From: Amblyornis subalaris
Taxonomy: Eukaryota > Chordata > Aves > Passeriformes > Ptilonorhynchidae
Assembly: GCA_018881555.1 (NCBI GenBank)
Contig: JACAXG010000025.1
Span: forward strand, 5,277,899-5,341,898
Reading direction: 5' to 3'
Length of the DNA: 64,000 nucleotides
The position numbers were made by a program, and so were the translations under genes. How positions within the stretch are numbered: the stretch's first letter is position 1; each line of letters starts with the position of its first letter. The notes under the pieces were generated by a model. It was not told the DNA's origin. It ran no database searches and saw nothing but the letters and a program-made list of their open reading frames with translations. Positions 23,993 through 36,249 of the stretch are shown piece after piece.

Positions 23993-26900
23993 GCAATAGG
24001 AATGCACCATTTTCATCACACAATTTCAGTTTAGCACCCGTGCAAGCAGCTTGGTGCAAAGTTCCGCGCTCTGGCAGGGAGATGCAAGTTAGCTCTACCC
24101 ACATGCCACCTAGAAATGACTGGAAGGACACACTGCTCAAAAAAGATGTTTTGCTTTCCCGGCAGTCCACAGCCTTCACATTGAAGACTTCATAGTTGCA
24201 GATTTACACAAAGATCCTGTAAGTTGCTGCATACTGACCCCGGTGGAAGTCACTAGAGAGGGCCAGCACAACCACAGTGGTTTGGGGACTCTGCTATTCA
24301 TCGATATAGTTAATACTTTTAAAAGAAGTGCGGTAATAGTATTGCTTATATTAAGTTACTGCCTAGCATAAGGACCTCCTTCTCCNACCCCTGTTGTCAG
24401 GTGAAAGTCTGCATACACATGAACATTTAGCCCTAATGAGATAAAACAGGTAAACTCAAGCTCAAAACAATTAAGCACATCACCTAATGATGCCCAGGAA
24501 AACTTCCAAAGAGTCAACCATCAAACCCAGGCCCTTCAAATTTGNCGAAGGTGCCTCCTTCCCTAACACCCACACTTTCATCCTAACAGTGAGGGTGGTC
24601 ATGTTAATTTTCACATGCTACATTTTTCAGAGCAGCAGAAAAACAGATGATGGCACTTGTAATTGTGGTGTACCCCGGTAAAGTCTGTCAGGTGTTAGAA
24701 TACTGACCCCAGTGCCTGTGCTAATTAGATGAAANTGAAAAAAAGCCCAGGCACTATAAATCAGATGCTACTAAGGTTTGGATGGGTGCAAGATGGAGAG
24801 GGTAGGAGGAAAATCTGTTCTCTTATAGCTCTGACTCATTGTCTGCTTGCTATCAGAGAGAGGTTTTCAAATCAGGGCTTCCTTATTTAATTCACACAAG
24901 TCATTGATGTCTGGACCCACTGGCAGAATTGGCCATGTTTGGATCAAGCCTGTCAGGGCAAGTGAAATAACATGTATCTGCTGTGAAATGGGATGAGTCA
25001 TGGCGGTTGACACCACCTCCTTCCACAAGCTTAAGTGGAAAATGACTTGTGTTTGGGGAGCAGGTCTTTTCTCTCTCTACTCTGCTGAGGTCTCAAGAAA
25101 GTGGGCAACTTCCTTCATACTGGTTGGCCTCATCCGACAAAGCCAACCACAGCTCCTAAGCAAAAACACAGATCAAAAGTACATCTTTGTTTCTTGTCTG
25201 GAAAACAATTTGGGCTTTTGCTGATGACTGTGGGTGTGTAAAGGAGTTTGTAATCCAAGCTCCTAATGAAGCAGTAAAGACACTACTTTGACTCATGTGC
25301 AGTCTTGCGAGAGGANGCCCAGGGAACAGTATCAGCTACCAAACGAGTATTCAAAAAGAAAATGGTTTATAATTTGCAAAAAATAATCTAATTTTATAGT
25401 TAAAATGTCTAATGCTAGTAATTTAGCAACCACATGTACCTACTGTTACTAACAAAAAGCTAGCTATATGTTTTCTATGAAAGAACACATTTTCATCTGT
25501 GGACCCAGGAGCACTAGCAGTGTGAGTTCACACCTGCCTGGAAGAAAGACAAGCAGGGGTACCCTTGGACTATCAGCTTTTCAGAACATTTCAAATGTTT
25601 TCTGTAATGCTTGTAAAATGCCATTATCACAGTGTAATCCTATGTATTACAGTGGAGCGTATTCACCTCAAAAGAAAAGGAGGATTCAGAAAACAGAACA
25701 ACTGTTGATAAAAATGGAAAGAAGTATGCAGAAGGGTGTGCAACTTCAACTAGTTGTATTGTCAGTAAGTTGGATATAAGGAAGGCACAGAATATAACAG
25801 CAGAGCAGGTCAACTCACTCAAATGATGAGCTCAAAAGGAACAGCAACCCCCAGGACAGGTACAAACACAGCTTGTATTGCATACATTGCCAGACAGATT
25901 TTAAGGAAAATAAATTTTGCAGGAGAACAATAATAAGGATTTGCATGCTGGATGAACAGCCTTCTGAGGAAAAGACGATCTGAAATTCAAGTACGAGTCA
26001 TTCCCTTCATTTTCATGAAATTTAGACCAGGTCCTAGATGAACTGAGCCTGCACAAGAATTCAGTGAATAACTGTCTAAGAATAATGAGAATTAATATTA
26101 CATATAAGATGAGCTCTGTACTTAAGAAGCAGAGCTGGGAAAAGGGAATTTGATAATCCATAAATATTTGAATGCTGCAAGCTACATCTGATTGAAATTC
26201 ATCAAATTTTCATTTTCTTTTCCAAACAAACAGTCTCTATGAAAAATGCCATAGCTGTTTAATCTTCCTCAGGGTTGCTGAAGGAGGTTCTTCCTCTAAA
26301 ATTAAAATGCAAACTATTTTTCTACAAAATTAAAAATAATAGAACAACACAAACCAACCCCTCTGAACTTTTGGGGGCAGTTAGGAAGAAATCCAGTGGC
26401 ACTGTTCTTTCTGTGTAAGGTTTCTCCCTTCTTTCTGATGCTCTGTTTAGCGTCAACATGGGAGTTGCACCAAGGGTTGGGCAGCCTCGAGGTGAAGTGC
26501 CCGCCTAGAATCCAATGCACCCAAGCTCATATTCTGTTTTTTCAGAGACTTCCTATGTAGCTTTACACAGAATACTCTGGCTCCTCTGGAGCACCAGTCT
26601 CTGTAGGGGCACTGATGCTCCCCTTCCCACTGACATGTCCGTCCAGGAGATGGGCAGACACCCACCAGGATTATCTGAATACACAGCATCCTGCATGTTC
26701 CAGAGCATGNGCTCTGCCTAGGAGAGGCTCACTGTAGGCATTGGCACAGGCATGTAGAGACCATGAAACTTTGCAGTCACTAAAAAGCCTCAATCATTGC
26801 TCACTGAGGTCATTTCTGCAGGATCATTTAGATTTCGGATTATTTATAGGATTATATAAGTGCACTACAAGTTCTCCCAAGGTCAAGTTTGGAAGACCAT

Positions 26901-29900
26901 GTCCTGTGAACAGAAGCTCTCTCTCCATTGTGCTTGACATTTCTGTTGGTTTTAGCTTATCCTGTACACTGTGGAAAATGAGTGTTCCTTAGCTCTTTAT
27001 CCTGTGGGGCAGGCATTTATCAAAATCTATTAAATATTTAGACCTTTATATGGCAAGTAATGCTGCTAACTTGTTTGACTGGAATTATACCCCACTGGCA
27101 AATCAAATTAGAGAAGATTTGAGAAAATCTACCTTTTAAAACAAAAGCTGATTTTCTCCGTGTTCAGCCATTTGTGGGATTAACTTTTTTAATGGGTTTT
27201 TATGTGCACAGTGTTTTTGTTTTCATGGATACTAGAGGAGGATGAATTATTCATCAGGGGAAAAAACATCTACAACATGCATTTTCATAGCTTATTTGGT
27301 CCCTTTTGTCCTATTCATAAATCAATCCTGATTACTACAAATGAACGTGTTCCCACTAACGGTTCACTGATGACTCACTTGCACCATTAATTTAGACCTC
27401 CTCACTGAGTGCATTAGGAAGCTGCCACTAGTAATAGGAAACTGGAGGAACATTCTTTGTGACCTCCTCTCTTTGCCTACACACCCCAGACTCCATCTCC
27501 TGCTCCATTCCCCGTGTATAATTTTACAGACACAACATATATTCTCCAGTTAAAACATGCCATTTCCACTCTTGTTCCAGTGATAAATTTGCATGAAGGG
27601 AAGGAAGAAAATTGTATATTAATGCTCAGCAGGTTGCTTTTACAACCCAGGAGGAGAGCAGAGAGCAATGGCTCAGCATCTACATCCTAAGTGGGGGCAA
27701 TTGATGCCCAAACATAAAGACATCGCTGAACTATTATGGGAATGNCTGCAGATGTGTCACCGGTGACATAGATCACAAGGTATTTGTCTCTGTTCCTGAA
27801 GTGCTGACGAGCTGTCATCAGTGAAGAACCATTGTCATCGAGGAACAATGCTTCACCATTTAGAGCAGTAAATGGAATAAGCCAATTCTTATCCAGGCAG
27901 TACAGCATTTATCAACTCCTTATTGCCCAGCTGGGAACAAAGAGAGGATTCTACCCATTTGAAAATTATTATTATTATTTACTACTATATTGGCAACACA
28001 GTGCACTGAATAGTCTTAGAAGAAAAATTTATGTCCCAGAATTCCTAAGGGTCAACACTCAATCTTTCTCAATACACACAATAAAAGAGAGAAGGAAAAC
28101 ACATTTGTTTCCTTCCCAGTCCAACTGCTGCAGTGCCACAGTGGTTAGCATTGAACACCATTCTGTTTCATGTGCTGGAGCTCTGGGCTGAACCCTAATT
28201 ACTAATGTCAAAAGGGAAGCGTTCCTCAGAATGCTACCAGTTATTCTCTGCAGCTTCCACTGCTGTGGCTGTTGCTGAATATCTTTTGATATTTCTAAGT
28301 ACCAAGCTGAACGGAATGCAGCGCGTCCCACTGCAACTCGATGCTCTTTATGCCATAAAGATATCACAGATCCCAGGCAATTAACAGTTTGGAAAAGAGT
28401 ACATTAACACCAGCTACTAAAACCCTTTTATAGTCTTGAATGGTACTCACTGAGCAATTACAAAGTTAGCTCTTCCTTGGTACTGCTCTTCGGAATTCAT
28501 GTAACAGTGATGCTCATTAAGAATACTCCTTAACCTCAAATTCAGNGTTCTATCGTCCAGCATGGAAACAGTGATGGCATTTTATCAGTTTCTCACTGGT
28601 GCAATGTGTCTGATGTTGAATATGACAGGAGGGAGTTACAGAGACTCTTCTCAGCAAACCTCCAGCACCTACATCCAACTCATTGCTAAGCCAGTCTCCA
28701 TAATCAGGAATCTGGGCTTCCCTGTCCCACTACAAGCACACCAGCACAATCCTGGAGCTGAAACAACCTCCAGATCATGAATCACAGTGATAACGTTGAA
28801 TGTTACTTTAAATTTACTTATTTAGGTAATCTCCATTCATGACAAAAGAAATTGTTGAGCTGCTGCTGTCCGAAGCCTGTTCCAATTACACTCAAACTGA
28901 GGGAAAAATCTACGAGTTCACTGGAAGCTTCCTCCTACCTGCAACACACATGGGTCTGATTCCAAGCCTGACTCCTCTCTGACTTGGCATGTGCAAAATG
29001 AGGACAAATGGTGCTGCTGCCACTGATATAGAAGAGACTTAGGGTCTAGGTCTGCTTTTGTGATGTGAATAACTTCTTGACATTTCTTTCTAACACTAAA
29101 GCTTTCTTCTCAACCAGGAAAAAGTCTCCAAATCCAAGTACAATGTCTGAAAAAGAGTAGAACAAGCATCTCTCTTCCAAAATTAATTTCCACAGACAAC
29201 TTCTGCATAGAAGAAACAATTTTTTTTTATCACAGATGTCTGTGAACACATCACATCCTGTTGTCCTGGCTGCACCACACTTGTGGCAATTGGGGTTTTT
29301 CAAGGACTATACAGGTTGAGATCTCTGGGCTTGCACTAGAGGCTGTAATGTTGGAGACTGGTGAGGTCTTTATTATGGCAGAGAAACACTGGATAAAATA
29401 AAACCTGCTGTTATTTTCAGGTTAAGTACTACAATTGTACATTCAAAAAAACCAACTCTGCAGGCTTTTAATTCACAGGTTACAAAATACAACATAATGA
29501 GTGTACCAACCAGTACTCTAATATCCATCTAGGATTGTAAATGAGTAGGTTCATACAGANTTCCCCTGCTTTATTCTGAACATGTACTGATAATCTCTGA
29601 GCACAAAGTTCTGTAGGAAATGGTCCAAGTTATACAAATTCCAGCATATGTTTGTAAGAATGTAGAGAAAGGGCTAGTATCATGCAAAGGAAAAACACAG
29701 CCAGAAAAATGGGATTCCTCCCCTGGAATACAGATCAAGCAAAATCCTTCATGACATTTACAAATGGCTTCATGCTCTCTCTTTTACTAAGTTACTTTCC
29801 TTTCTTTTTGGAGAAAATACCANCTAAAATATTAAATATTTTCTGCATATATCTAAATATATATTTGTAGAAGGGCAGTTAGATCACCACACTATGAACT

Positions 29901-32900
29901 ATTAAGATTTTTTAACTGCTTAATAGAGCAGATAATTAAAAATAAATAAATCCATGTTTTGGCATCTCTTTTTTCCCCCTCTAGATTCTATACTGAATTG
30001 NTTTCATTATTTAAAGCATCAGTTGCACTGATCTAGTGAAAAAACGGCATTACTAGCCCAAGAGAACAGGGTAATTAAAAAAAAATCAGAGACAACATTA
30101 GTACAAGGAAATTAATTATCAACTATATTAGCCCAGCACACAAAAAAAATCCCTTGTTTTCCCCCAACTCTACAGACACAACAATATGTCTGCTGATGCT
30201 TCCTGCTTTACCAAGTGATACCTTCAAAGCCTCCAAGAATTGCCTGTGATTTTAAACCTTTATCACATCAGGATTATACTATTCTCTTCCCCTCTTTCTT
30301 GGTTTGAGTAGAGGGAGCTTCATTTAGAGCAAAAAGAAAACAATCATTGTTTCTTAAAGACTTTGCTGACAGCAGAAGGAAAGTGTTCATAGAGATCTAC
30401 CAGTTCTTTTCTCTTTCACACAGACCCAGGAAAGATGTGTCCAGCAAGAACCGCATCCTACAGGCANGATGCAAATGTGGCCCTTGCATCAGTAACACCA
30501 CAGCAGCCTGAAAAAGNGGATGCTACAGGACCAGAGCATCACTCCCATAATTCTGAGGGTGGAAAAATGCAGCAGAGTTCTTTATTAAAAGAAAAAAATA
30601 TAATAAAATAAAAGCACAGCAGGTTACCTGGTGCCCTATATAGGCGGCCCACTCCCTCGAGCATTTCGTAGGATTCTGGAGGCTGANGGGAAGGAGATGC
30701 ATACAAACAGAGGCTGTCACATGTGAGCTGGCAGATACACCTGCAGCCCTCTGGTTCTCCCATTCTTGTCTCCTTCAGAGGAGGGGGAGGGTAGGTAAAA
30801 CAGTAATTCAAGTTTGCCAGGAGAGCTGAAACTTGTCACATCTATAGAAAATCCATTTTGGGGGCTAAAAATAAATAAATGTTACCCCACACTCACANTG
30901 CCTTCAGACTCATATTCATTTCACTATTCAGCTATCCAAACTCCACTTGCTTCAAATAGCAGCACAGAAAGGAGAAGGAGGGGAAGAGGAAATGAGAAGT
31001 TTATGGATTTAGAAGCTACTACATATAGCAAATATGAATATGCATTAACAACAGAGAATGGGACATGACCGCGCCATATGGGATCAACTCAATTGACCCC
31101 TAAGGTCTTATTTTAGATACTCAGATTCTCACATCGATTGCACATTTATCTCTTGTTTATATACACTCCGTCAGTTTTCCATTGGTAAAAGAGTGATTAC
31201 AGTGATTAAAAAAAACATCACCAGTCCTACACTGACTAGAGTGCTGGCAGAAGCCTGTACATGCCATGTGCTGGGAGAGCTTCACAAGTATGTTGTTCTA
31301 CCCAAAGTCACCATATTTTCCACTTGAAGTCTATATTTTGTACAAATGTACCAAGCACATTTGAAAACAATTTGTTCTTGCTGTTAATTTATAAGGAAAA
31401 ACCTGCTGTATTTGCATGACATTAAGAGCAAAAAAAAAGAAAAGAAAAATGTCCAAGCAGATAATGTATTTGATGCTGAGATAATAACCTTGGATGGATT
31501 CCTGTGGCTGGTGATGCCATCTGCCTGGTGGATGCAGAATCCAGAGACCATTGTAGTCCGTGGAAAGACCATCTTTCAGACTGATTCACAGCCAAGGAGN
31601 GCTAGTTGAGTGAAACGGATCGAAAGCTAGATAGTGACAGANGTGCAAGAGAGGCACTGATCAGCTGTGGGTCATTCACAGCTTTTTTCTCTCATTATTC
31701 TGTACCATTTCTTCACTGATAGATCNGAAGACAGGAAAAAACCTAACACTTGTATGTTTTCTCCCCGTATGAAACTAGAAGGAGGAAAGCATGTCTGAAT
31801 ACTATTCTCTTGTCAAGAATATTTAAGTACCAGAGCCAGAGGAAAAGCCAGAAATATGTGCCTGATCCTCTTTACTCTGCCTGCAAGCACATGAGCCACA
31901 AACCAAGATCAGATAATCAATATTCTACCTATTTCAGCACATCTCTTCAAAACTTAGCATTNCTGACCACACAAATAGAAAGGTCACTGTTTAAGAGACC
32001 TCTTGCCTTTACCACAGTTGACTCAACAGGTCTTATCGGTGCTGTTACACAAATCCCAAATACACCTCCAATATCCAGAGACAAGTTTTGATGGCCTCAA
32101 GTATCCAGAGACAAATATTCTCCTGTAAGTTTTCATTTACATTCNTCTGACTCTTGTACAATTACCATCACTGCAGAGGAAGGAAGGCTAACATCAGAGT
32201 GAACACTCTTGTTACTTAAAAAAAGTGTGTTTTCTTCAGTATTTTTTTATTTCTAAATAAATAAACACACAGACACATTGCCTACTTTTTAACTGAGCAG
32301 AGTTATTAAAGACAGATATGCCCTGTAAGGCCACATTGAAATCTAGTGCAGATTATTGGACCATACATTGACCACNCATTTCTGCTAGAACTTCAACAGA
32401 AGATCTGATTCTACTACACACTGAATTTCTGCAGCTTTGACCGACAGNTATGACTGGGTTTAAGTGAAAGGTTTGAAAGTCTCGCAATCAGCTAATAAAT
32501 GCTAGTGAAATGGGATACTAAATGCTAGTGATTCCGTGGGTGGAAGAGGCGGCTGTGTTCTGGAACAGAAACATGTAACAATATCTGAAAATAACTTCGG
32601 CAATGGGAGTCAGAAGGTGCCACTTCACCGGGAGGTGTTTTAATCTGCTACATCTTTCTGGCCATGTGTAAGNCAGTCAAGAAGGATATAAGTAATGGAG
32701 ACATAAAATAGCAATAGGTGACATTTTTAAGATACATGACACTAAACCAGGTGGAAGATCACTAATGGCTCCTGCAAGTCTTCTCTGCAGCTGCAGACTA
32801 GCCCTGAACTGCTACAGCAAAGTAGTTAAGAAAAACATGAGTTCATGTCTCCATTTTCTTACTACTGCTCCCTCCTTCCAACTTTAAAATGGAAAAAAGA

Positions 32901-34239
32901 GGAAAAAAAAGAAAGGGATGAACAACAAGTCTAGACTCACCAAAGGCACTAATGTTTTCAGATCACAGAATATGCTGCTAAAGGGCAACTANTTTGTTAT
33001 TTGGCAGGCAAGGCTTTGTGTCTCCTTGTCTATCTGATAAATGTTGAAGTTTCAGTTCTCCTAGATATCATATGCAACACATTTCCAGTGTTACATACAT
33101 GCCTATTTATTCATTTTCGAGTAATTAGTGTCCTGGGGAGAAATCCTATTGCCACTCTATTTACNTAATTTAATAAAATATTGCAAAATGCAAAGTGGGA
33201 GGAATTTCTTATGTTTTATTAGCATTTGGCAATTCTGATCTTTCTAATGATGTCTACTGACCCCTAGCCTGTAGCTGTGTTTCAAAGCAGTTTCTTCAGC
33301 AATTCTTTCTTTAATTAAAAACTATTACCAAAGAGGAAATTAGAATCAAATATCTCAGTGGCAGGGAAGATTTTTACTTACTCAGGAGTTTTATTTTACA
33401 GAAACAAAATAAGTGAGAGGAGAANAATTTTTAAGAGTTTTATAATTAAGAAGCAAGGAAAAAAAAAACCTAATTAAATTAAAGCCATATTAAATTTCAC
33501 AAAGAAAACTAAATAAGTGGCATTCTTCCTCCCCTCAAAGCATAGTCCTTTTCCACTGTAAATAATGCCCCCAGTTCTGCTCTTGTTCACAAAATCTGTC
33601 AGAAACAGACCTGTTGGAGCCATTGCGAGCATACCAGTATAGGCATCCGAATGCAACTCCTTTGGCCAAAGTGTTCATATTGAGGAAGGTGCAGAAACAA
33701 ACCTTTCCCATTTGCACTCTGGCTTTCAAATAGAAGCTTCTGACAGTCGCCCGCACTGAAGCCTCCCATTTGCAGGATTTGGTTATTTCTTTTGGAAATT
33801 TTACTGGGTACCTAGAGGCTCAGTAGCCCTTTAAAGCAATGGCACTTTCATGTAGCTGCTTGAATATACTTCAGGATACTGCTTCAATATTTCAGCCCGC
33901 ATATAAGCTTTCTTGGCCCAAAACTGAGGAAGAGAGCACAGCTTCCCTGAGCTCCAACATAAGGAAATGATTTATTTAAGAAGGTGATGAATTTTCATAC
34001 TGGGTGCAATTATGGAGGTCCGTGNGAGCACACCGAGATCTGCACATGCAAACCTAACGAGGTTTCTAGGGAACTTGCAGCTATTACAGATTCACAGGCT
34101 CCTTCACTCAGCTCCTGGGAAAGCACTTACAGCTGATTCCATGCTAATTCATTGCTCAATGAATAAGTAAAATCTNTACAGTATAATAAAACCATTGATC
34201 ATCATGCTTTAAGATTGACTCCTAAATATTTAGGAAGCA
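23993..34239 (-). other. CNTNAP5: CNTNAP5 intron 1, proximal part
   Basis: AT-rich intron sequence between the solo LTR and the CpG-dense block. It contains an ATT microsatellite at 27964-27980 and short local direct repeats (ATCCAGAGACAA twice near 32075-32115; AAATGCTAGTGA twice near 32497-32532). Isolated ambiguous bases are frequent between 29.5 and 34.2 kb. No exon, RNA gene or further transposon was recognised. Confidence 0.55.
27964..27980 (+). repeat. (ATT)n microsatellite
   Basis: Five to six tandem ATT units in AT-rich intron sequence. Confidence 0.8.
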
Positions 34240-34449
34240 GCGCGTATTCAATGGAAATGTTTATTGGCACTGGGAAATTAAACTGTCACCCGTGAAATAG
34301 TAAAACTCATTAACGCCGAGTTTCTTTTTAAGTGTTAGGAATTAACTTTACGGCCGCATCCGTAATGGCAAGCCTCAGCCTTAAATCGCCTGCCATTTAG
34401 TATTCGTGAGCGTTACTAAAACGTATTAACCGTGATTTAATCGAACGGA
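34240..34449. promoter_or_regulatory. AT-rich block with very high CpG retention (candidate intronic element)
   Basis: I count 15 CpG in 210 bp at about 40% GC (84 G or C), roughly 1.8 times the number expected from base composition. Flanking intron sequence is CpG-poor. It carries several homeodomain-type TTAA/TAAT cores and motifs such as TTACGGCCGCATCCGTAATG. It lies about 1.1 kb into intron 1, just outside the GC-rich island. Such CpG retention points to germline hypomethylation or to conservation. A regulatory role is inferred. Confidence 0.45.
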
Positions 34450-34535
34450 AGTTAAAAAAGATAGAGGGGAAAACTACATATATTGGGGGAAAAGGAGAAG
34501 AGAATCAGCCGGCGGCCGGGCAGCGCTGTCGGGAG

Positions 34536-34558
34536 GGGACGGACGGACAGACGGACGG
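34536..34558 (+). repeat. GGAC/GACA-type short tandem repeat
   Basis: Imperfect tandem copies of GGAC with one GACA interruption, inside the CpG island at the start of intron 1. Confidence 0.7.
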
Positions 34559-34604
34559 CGCTGCCCGCCGGGCTCGGCCGGGGCAGCGCCGCCGGCGGGG
34601 CAAC

Positions 34605-34614
34605 AGCGCCCTCT
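34605..34614 (-). promoter_or_regulatory. Possible CTCF core motif
   Basis: The minus strand reads AGAGGGCGCT, matching the core of the CTCF consensus (AG followed by G-rich GGCGCT). The bases upstream of the core fit poorly. The site lies in the intron 1 part of the CpG island. This is a motif match only. Confidence 0.2.
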
Positions 34615-35552
34615 CGCGCCCGCCGCGCTCCGCCGCGCCCCGCTCCGCCCGACGGGCCCGGCCGCGGGGGAGGCCCCTGCCGGGAGCGCCGCTCCCGCCC
34701 CCGCCGGCATCCCGCGCACCCTTCCCCGGGGAGGAAGGTCACGGAGCATCACTTCCTCCTCGGGGCTCCACGACCCGCCAGCTCCGCAGGTACCCGGCCG
34801 CACCGGGTTCGCCCGAGCGCCCGGAGAGCCGCCGCCGGTGCCCGCCCGCCGGAGTACCGCAAAGCCCGGCGGCCAGGGATGCTCCTGCCTGCGGGGACCG
34901 ACCCCGCAGGGCAGGCAGCGATACGTGGCAAACTTGCGAGCGGATCTCCCGGGGAAAAAAGGAGCGAATGGTGATCTCCCACCCGGGATATGCCGGGGCA
35001 GCAGGGACGGCGAGCACCACGCCCCGGGACCCAGCCGCGCCCGCGGGAAGCGCCCGGGGAANGGACGGTACCGCCGGGCCAGGAGAAGACGCTCAGTGCC
35101 ACCGGCGCTGCTCCGCCAGGCTGGAGCCAGGCTGCGCCCGCAAAATCGCGGCACCCCCGGCCCTTGCGGGAGGGACAGACCCTCCCCGCCAGGCAGAGGC
35201 GCGACCCCCGCCCCGTCCCGGCTGGCCCGCAGCCCGAGGCAGGGCGACAGCGGCCACACTGAGCGCAAAAAGATGCAGCCAGCGGAAGCACAACAAACCG
35301 TGCGGAAAACCCAGAGCGGCTCCTGACAGGCTCCATCGGCTCCCGTTCGCTCCCACGTCCACACCGGCAGGACGGTGGAGAGCAGTCCCTCCATCTGGCC
35401 CCAACTTTGCATTTCCGAGCTCCATTAGCAAAGCGGAGCAGGGCTAAGTTTCTTAGAGGTCATGGCGCAATAGCCCCCGTTTTTAGGGAGTTTTTCCCCA
35501 TCTCTTCCTCCCGCCCCCGCCCCAACCCCCGGCAACTCCTTGCACTCCCGCT

Positions 35553-35558
35553 ACTCAC
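35553..35558 (-). other. CNTNAP5: 5' splice donor of CNTNAP5 intron 1
   Basis: The minus strand reads AAATT|GTGAGTAG. GTGAGT is a near-perfect U1 donor. It is placed so that the exon ends in phase 1, as needed to rebuild the Tyr codon after TATN. Without splicing, the reading frame meets TAG two codons later (T-GT, GAG, TAG). Confidence 0.85.
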
Positions 35559-35640
35559 AATTTGTTGCAGTTAATCCCAGATGCCATAAACTGAAGAGCA
35601 ACAGCAGCAGAGTGAAGCCCCCGAGGGCTCGGGAATCCAT
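35559..35640 (-). CDS. CNTNAP5: CNTNAP5 coding exon 1 (signal peptide), 5' partial gene
   Basis: Start codon at 35640, reading to lower coordinates for 82 nt, which is 27 codons plus one base. The peptide starts MDSRALGG, continues with a Leu-rich hydrophobic core (residues about 9-23) and ends LWHLGLTATN. That end matches the human CNTNAP5 N-terminus as I remember it, where TATN is followed by Tyr-Asn-Cys-Asp. The exon stops at a GTGAGT donor leaving a single T, so a next exon starting AC or AT would restore the Tyr. The start context is strong (A at -3, G at +4). Known of the family: CNTNAP5 is a type I membrane protein of the neurexin/Caspr group with a discoidin domain, laminin-G and EGF-like domains and a fibrinogen-like region, acting in neuronal cell adhesion. 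Only the ER signal peptide is encoded here; all ectodomain exons lie beyond position 1. Some vertebrates carry CNTNAP5 paralogues, so the exact orthologue is less certain than the family. Confidence 0.9.
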
Positions 35641-35920
35641 CTTCAGCCCCGGAGGGGGAAACCAGCCGCTCGCTTGTCTCCCCTGGTCCCGGTCTCCGAG
35701 CGCCTGTCAGCCTCTGTGCGCTCGCTCTGCCTCCGCTCATTTACTCCATACAGCATCCAAGCACTCCGGGTGAAGGGAAGCCGGAGCCGAGGGCGGCCGG
35801 GGTACTCTTCTCCGCAGCCCCTGGAGGAGCCGCTCCGGACGCCAGCGGCAGTGCCCGAGCCGAGCCCCTGCCCCGACCGCCGCCGCGGCGATTCACCTTG
35901 CGAGCGGCGGCTGGGTGGGA
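35641..35920 (-). other. CNTNAP5: Predicted CNTNAP5 5' UTR
   Basis: The region lies upstream of the start codon inside the CpG island. Its 5' limit is inferred from the TATA-like box at 35946-35954, which would place initiation near 35920. Three upstream ATGs are present on the minus strand, with their A at 35756, 35749 and 35740. The middle one gives only ATG-GAG-TAA. The 35740 one is out of frame with the main start and runs past it. No transcript data support the 5' end. Confidence 0.5.
35643..35756 (-). other. Upstream ORF abutting the CNTNAP5 start codon
   Basis: This is a minus-strand ORF of 37 codons plus TGA, beginning MLYGVNERR and rich in Arg and Glu. Its stop codon is followed by AG and then the CNTNAP5 ATG (TGAAGATG), so the gap between stop and start is two bases. 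The context of its own ATG is weak (T at -3, C at +4), so leaky scanning could bypass it. It matters only if transcription starts above 35756, which the TATA-like box predicts. The ORF itself is seen directly; its translation and any regulatory effect are inference. Confidence 0.4.
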
Positions 35921-35945
35921 AGCGGCAGCCGGTCGCTGGGCACCT

Positions 35946-35954
35946 CCTTATAGG
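35946..35954 (-). promoter_or_regulatory. TATA-like box of the CNTNAP5 promoter
   Basis: The minus strand reads CCTATAAGG within GC-rich sequence, about 300 bp upstream of the CNTNAP5 start codon. A TATA element here would set initiation near 35920. CpG-island promoters often lack TATA and use several start sites, so this is only a candidate. Confidence 0.4.
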
Positions 35955-36249
35955 CGAGAGCCGCGCTGCACTCCACCTCCTCCCAGCCCCCTGGAAGTTG
36001 CTCCTCCTCGCCTTCCAGGGAGGATCCTTGCTGCAATCTTCACGCGTTGTTGATAAGCATCAGAGTCACGGAGTAAATCAGATGCCTGAAGAGAAAAAAA
36101 AATAAATTAAAGTCTTCCTTTTTTTTTTTTCCCCCTCCCGTTTCTTCCTCCTTTGGATACCACTGTGGCTCGAACATTTTAAAGATCCCCCGGCTCAGAT
36201 GTTTGCTTGCTTANGAATACATATGTTATATAAAATTTACATGTACATC

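Larger units (their letters stand above)
34480..36080. other. CpG island over CNTNAP5 promoter, exon 1 and start of intron 1
   Basis: There is an abrupt change from AT-rich flank to very GC-rich, CpG-dense sequence with many CGCC, GCGG and CCCGCC runs. It covers the predicted promoter, the 5' UTR, exon 1 and about 1.1 kb of intron 1. GC-box-like CCGCCC repeats occur at 35511-35522. Long open frames on both strands here (up to 312 codons) arise because stop codons are rare in GC-rich DNA. They show no family resemblance and are not annotated as genes. Confidence 0.85.

Noticed and set aside
34474..35412. 312-codon minus-strand ORF and several 90-195 codon ORFs on both strands
   Set aside because: All lie inside the CpG island, overlap each other in many frames, are Arg/Pro/Gly/Ala-rich as expected of GC-rich random sequence, and lie outside the CNTNAP5 exon.
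35674..36105. 143-codon plus-strand ORF opposite the CNTNAP5 promoter
   Set aside because: GC-rich composition artefact. No domain, and it runs antisense through the 5' UTR and predicted promoter.
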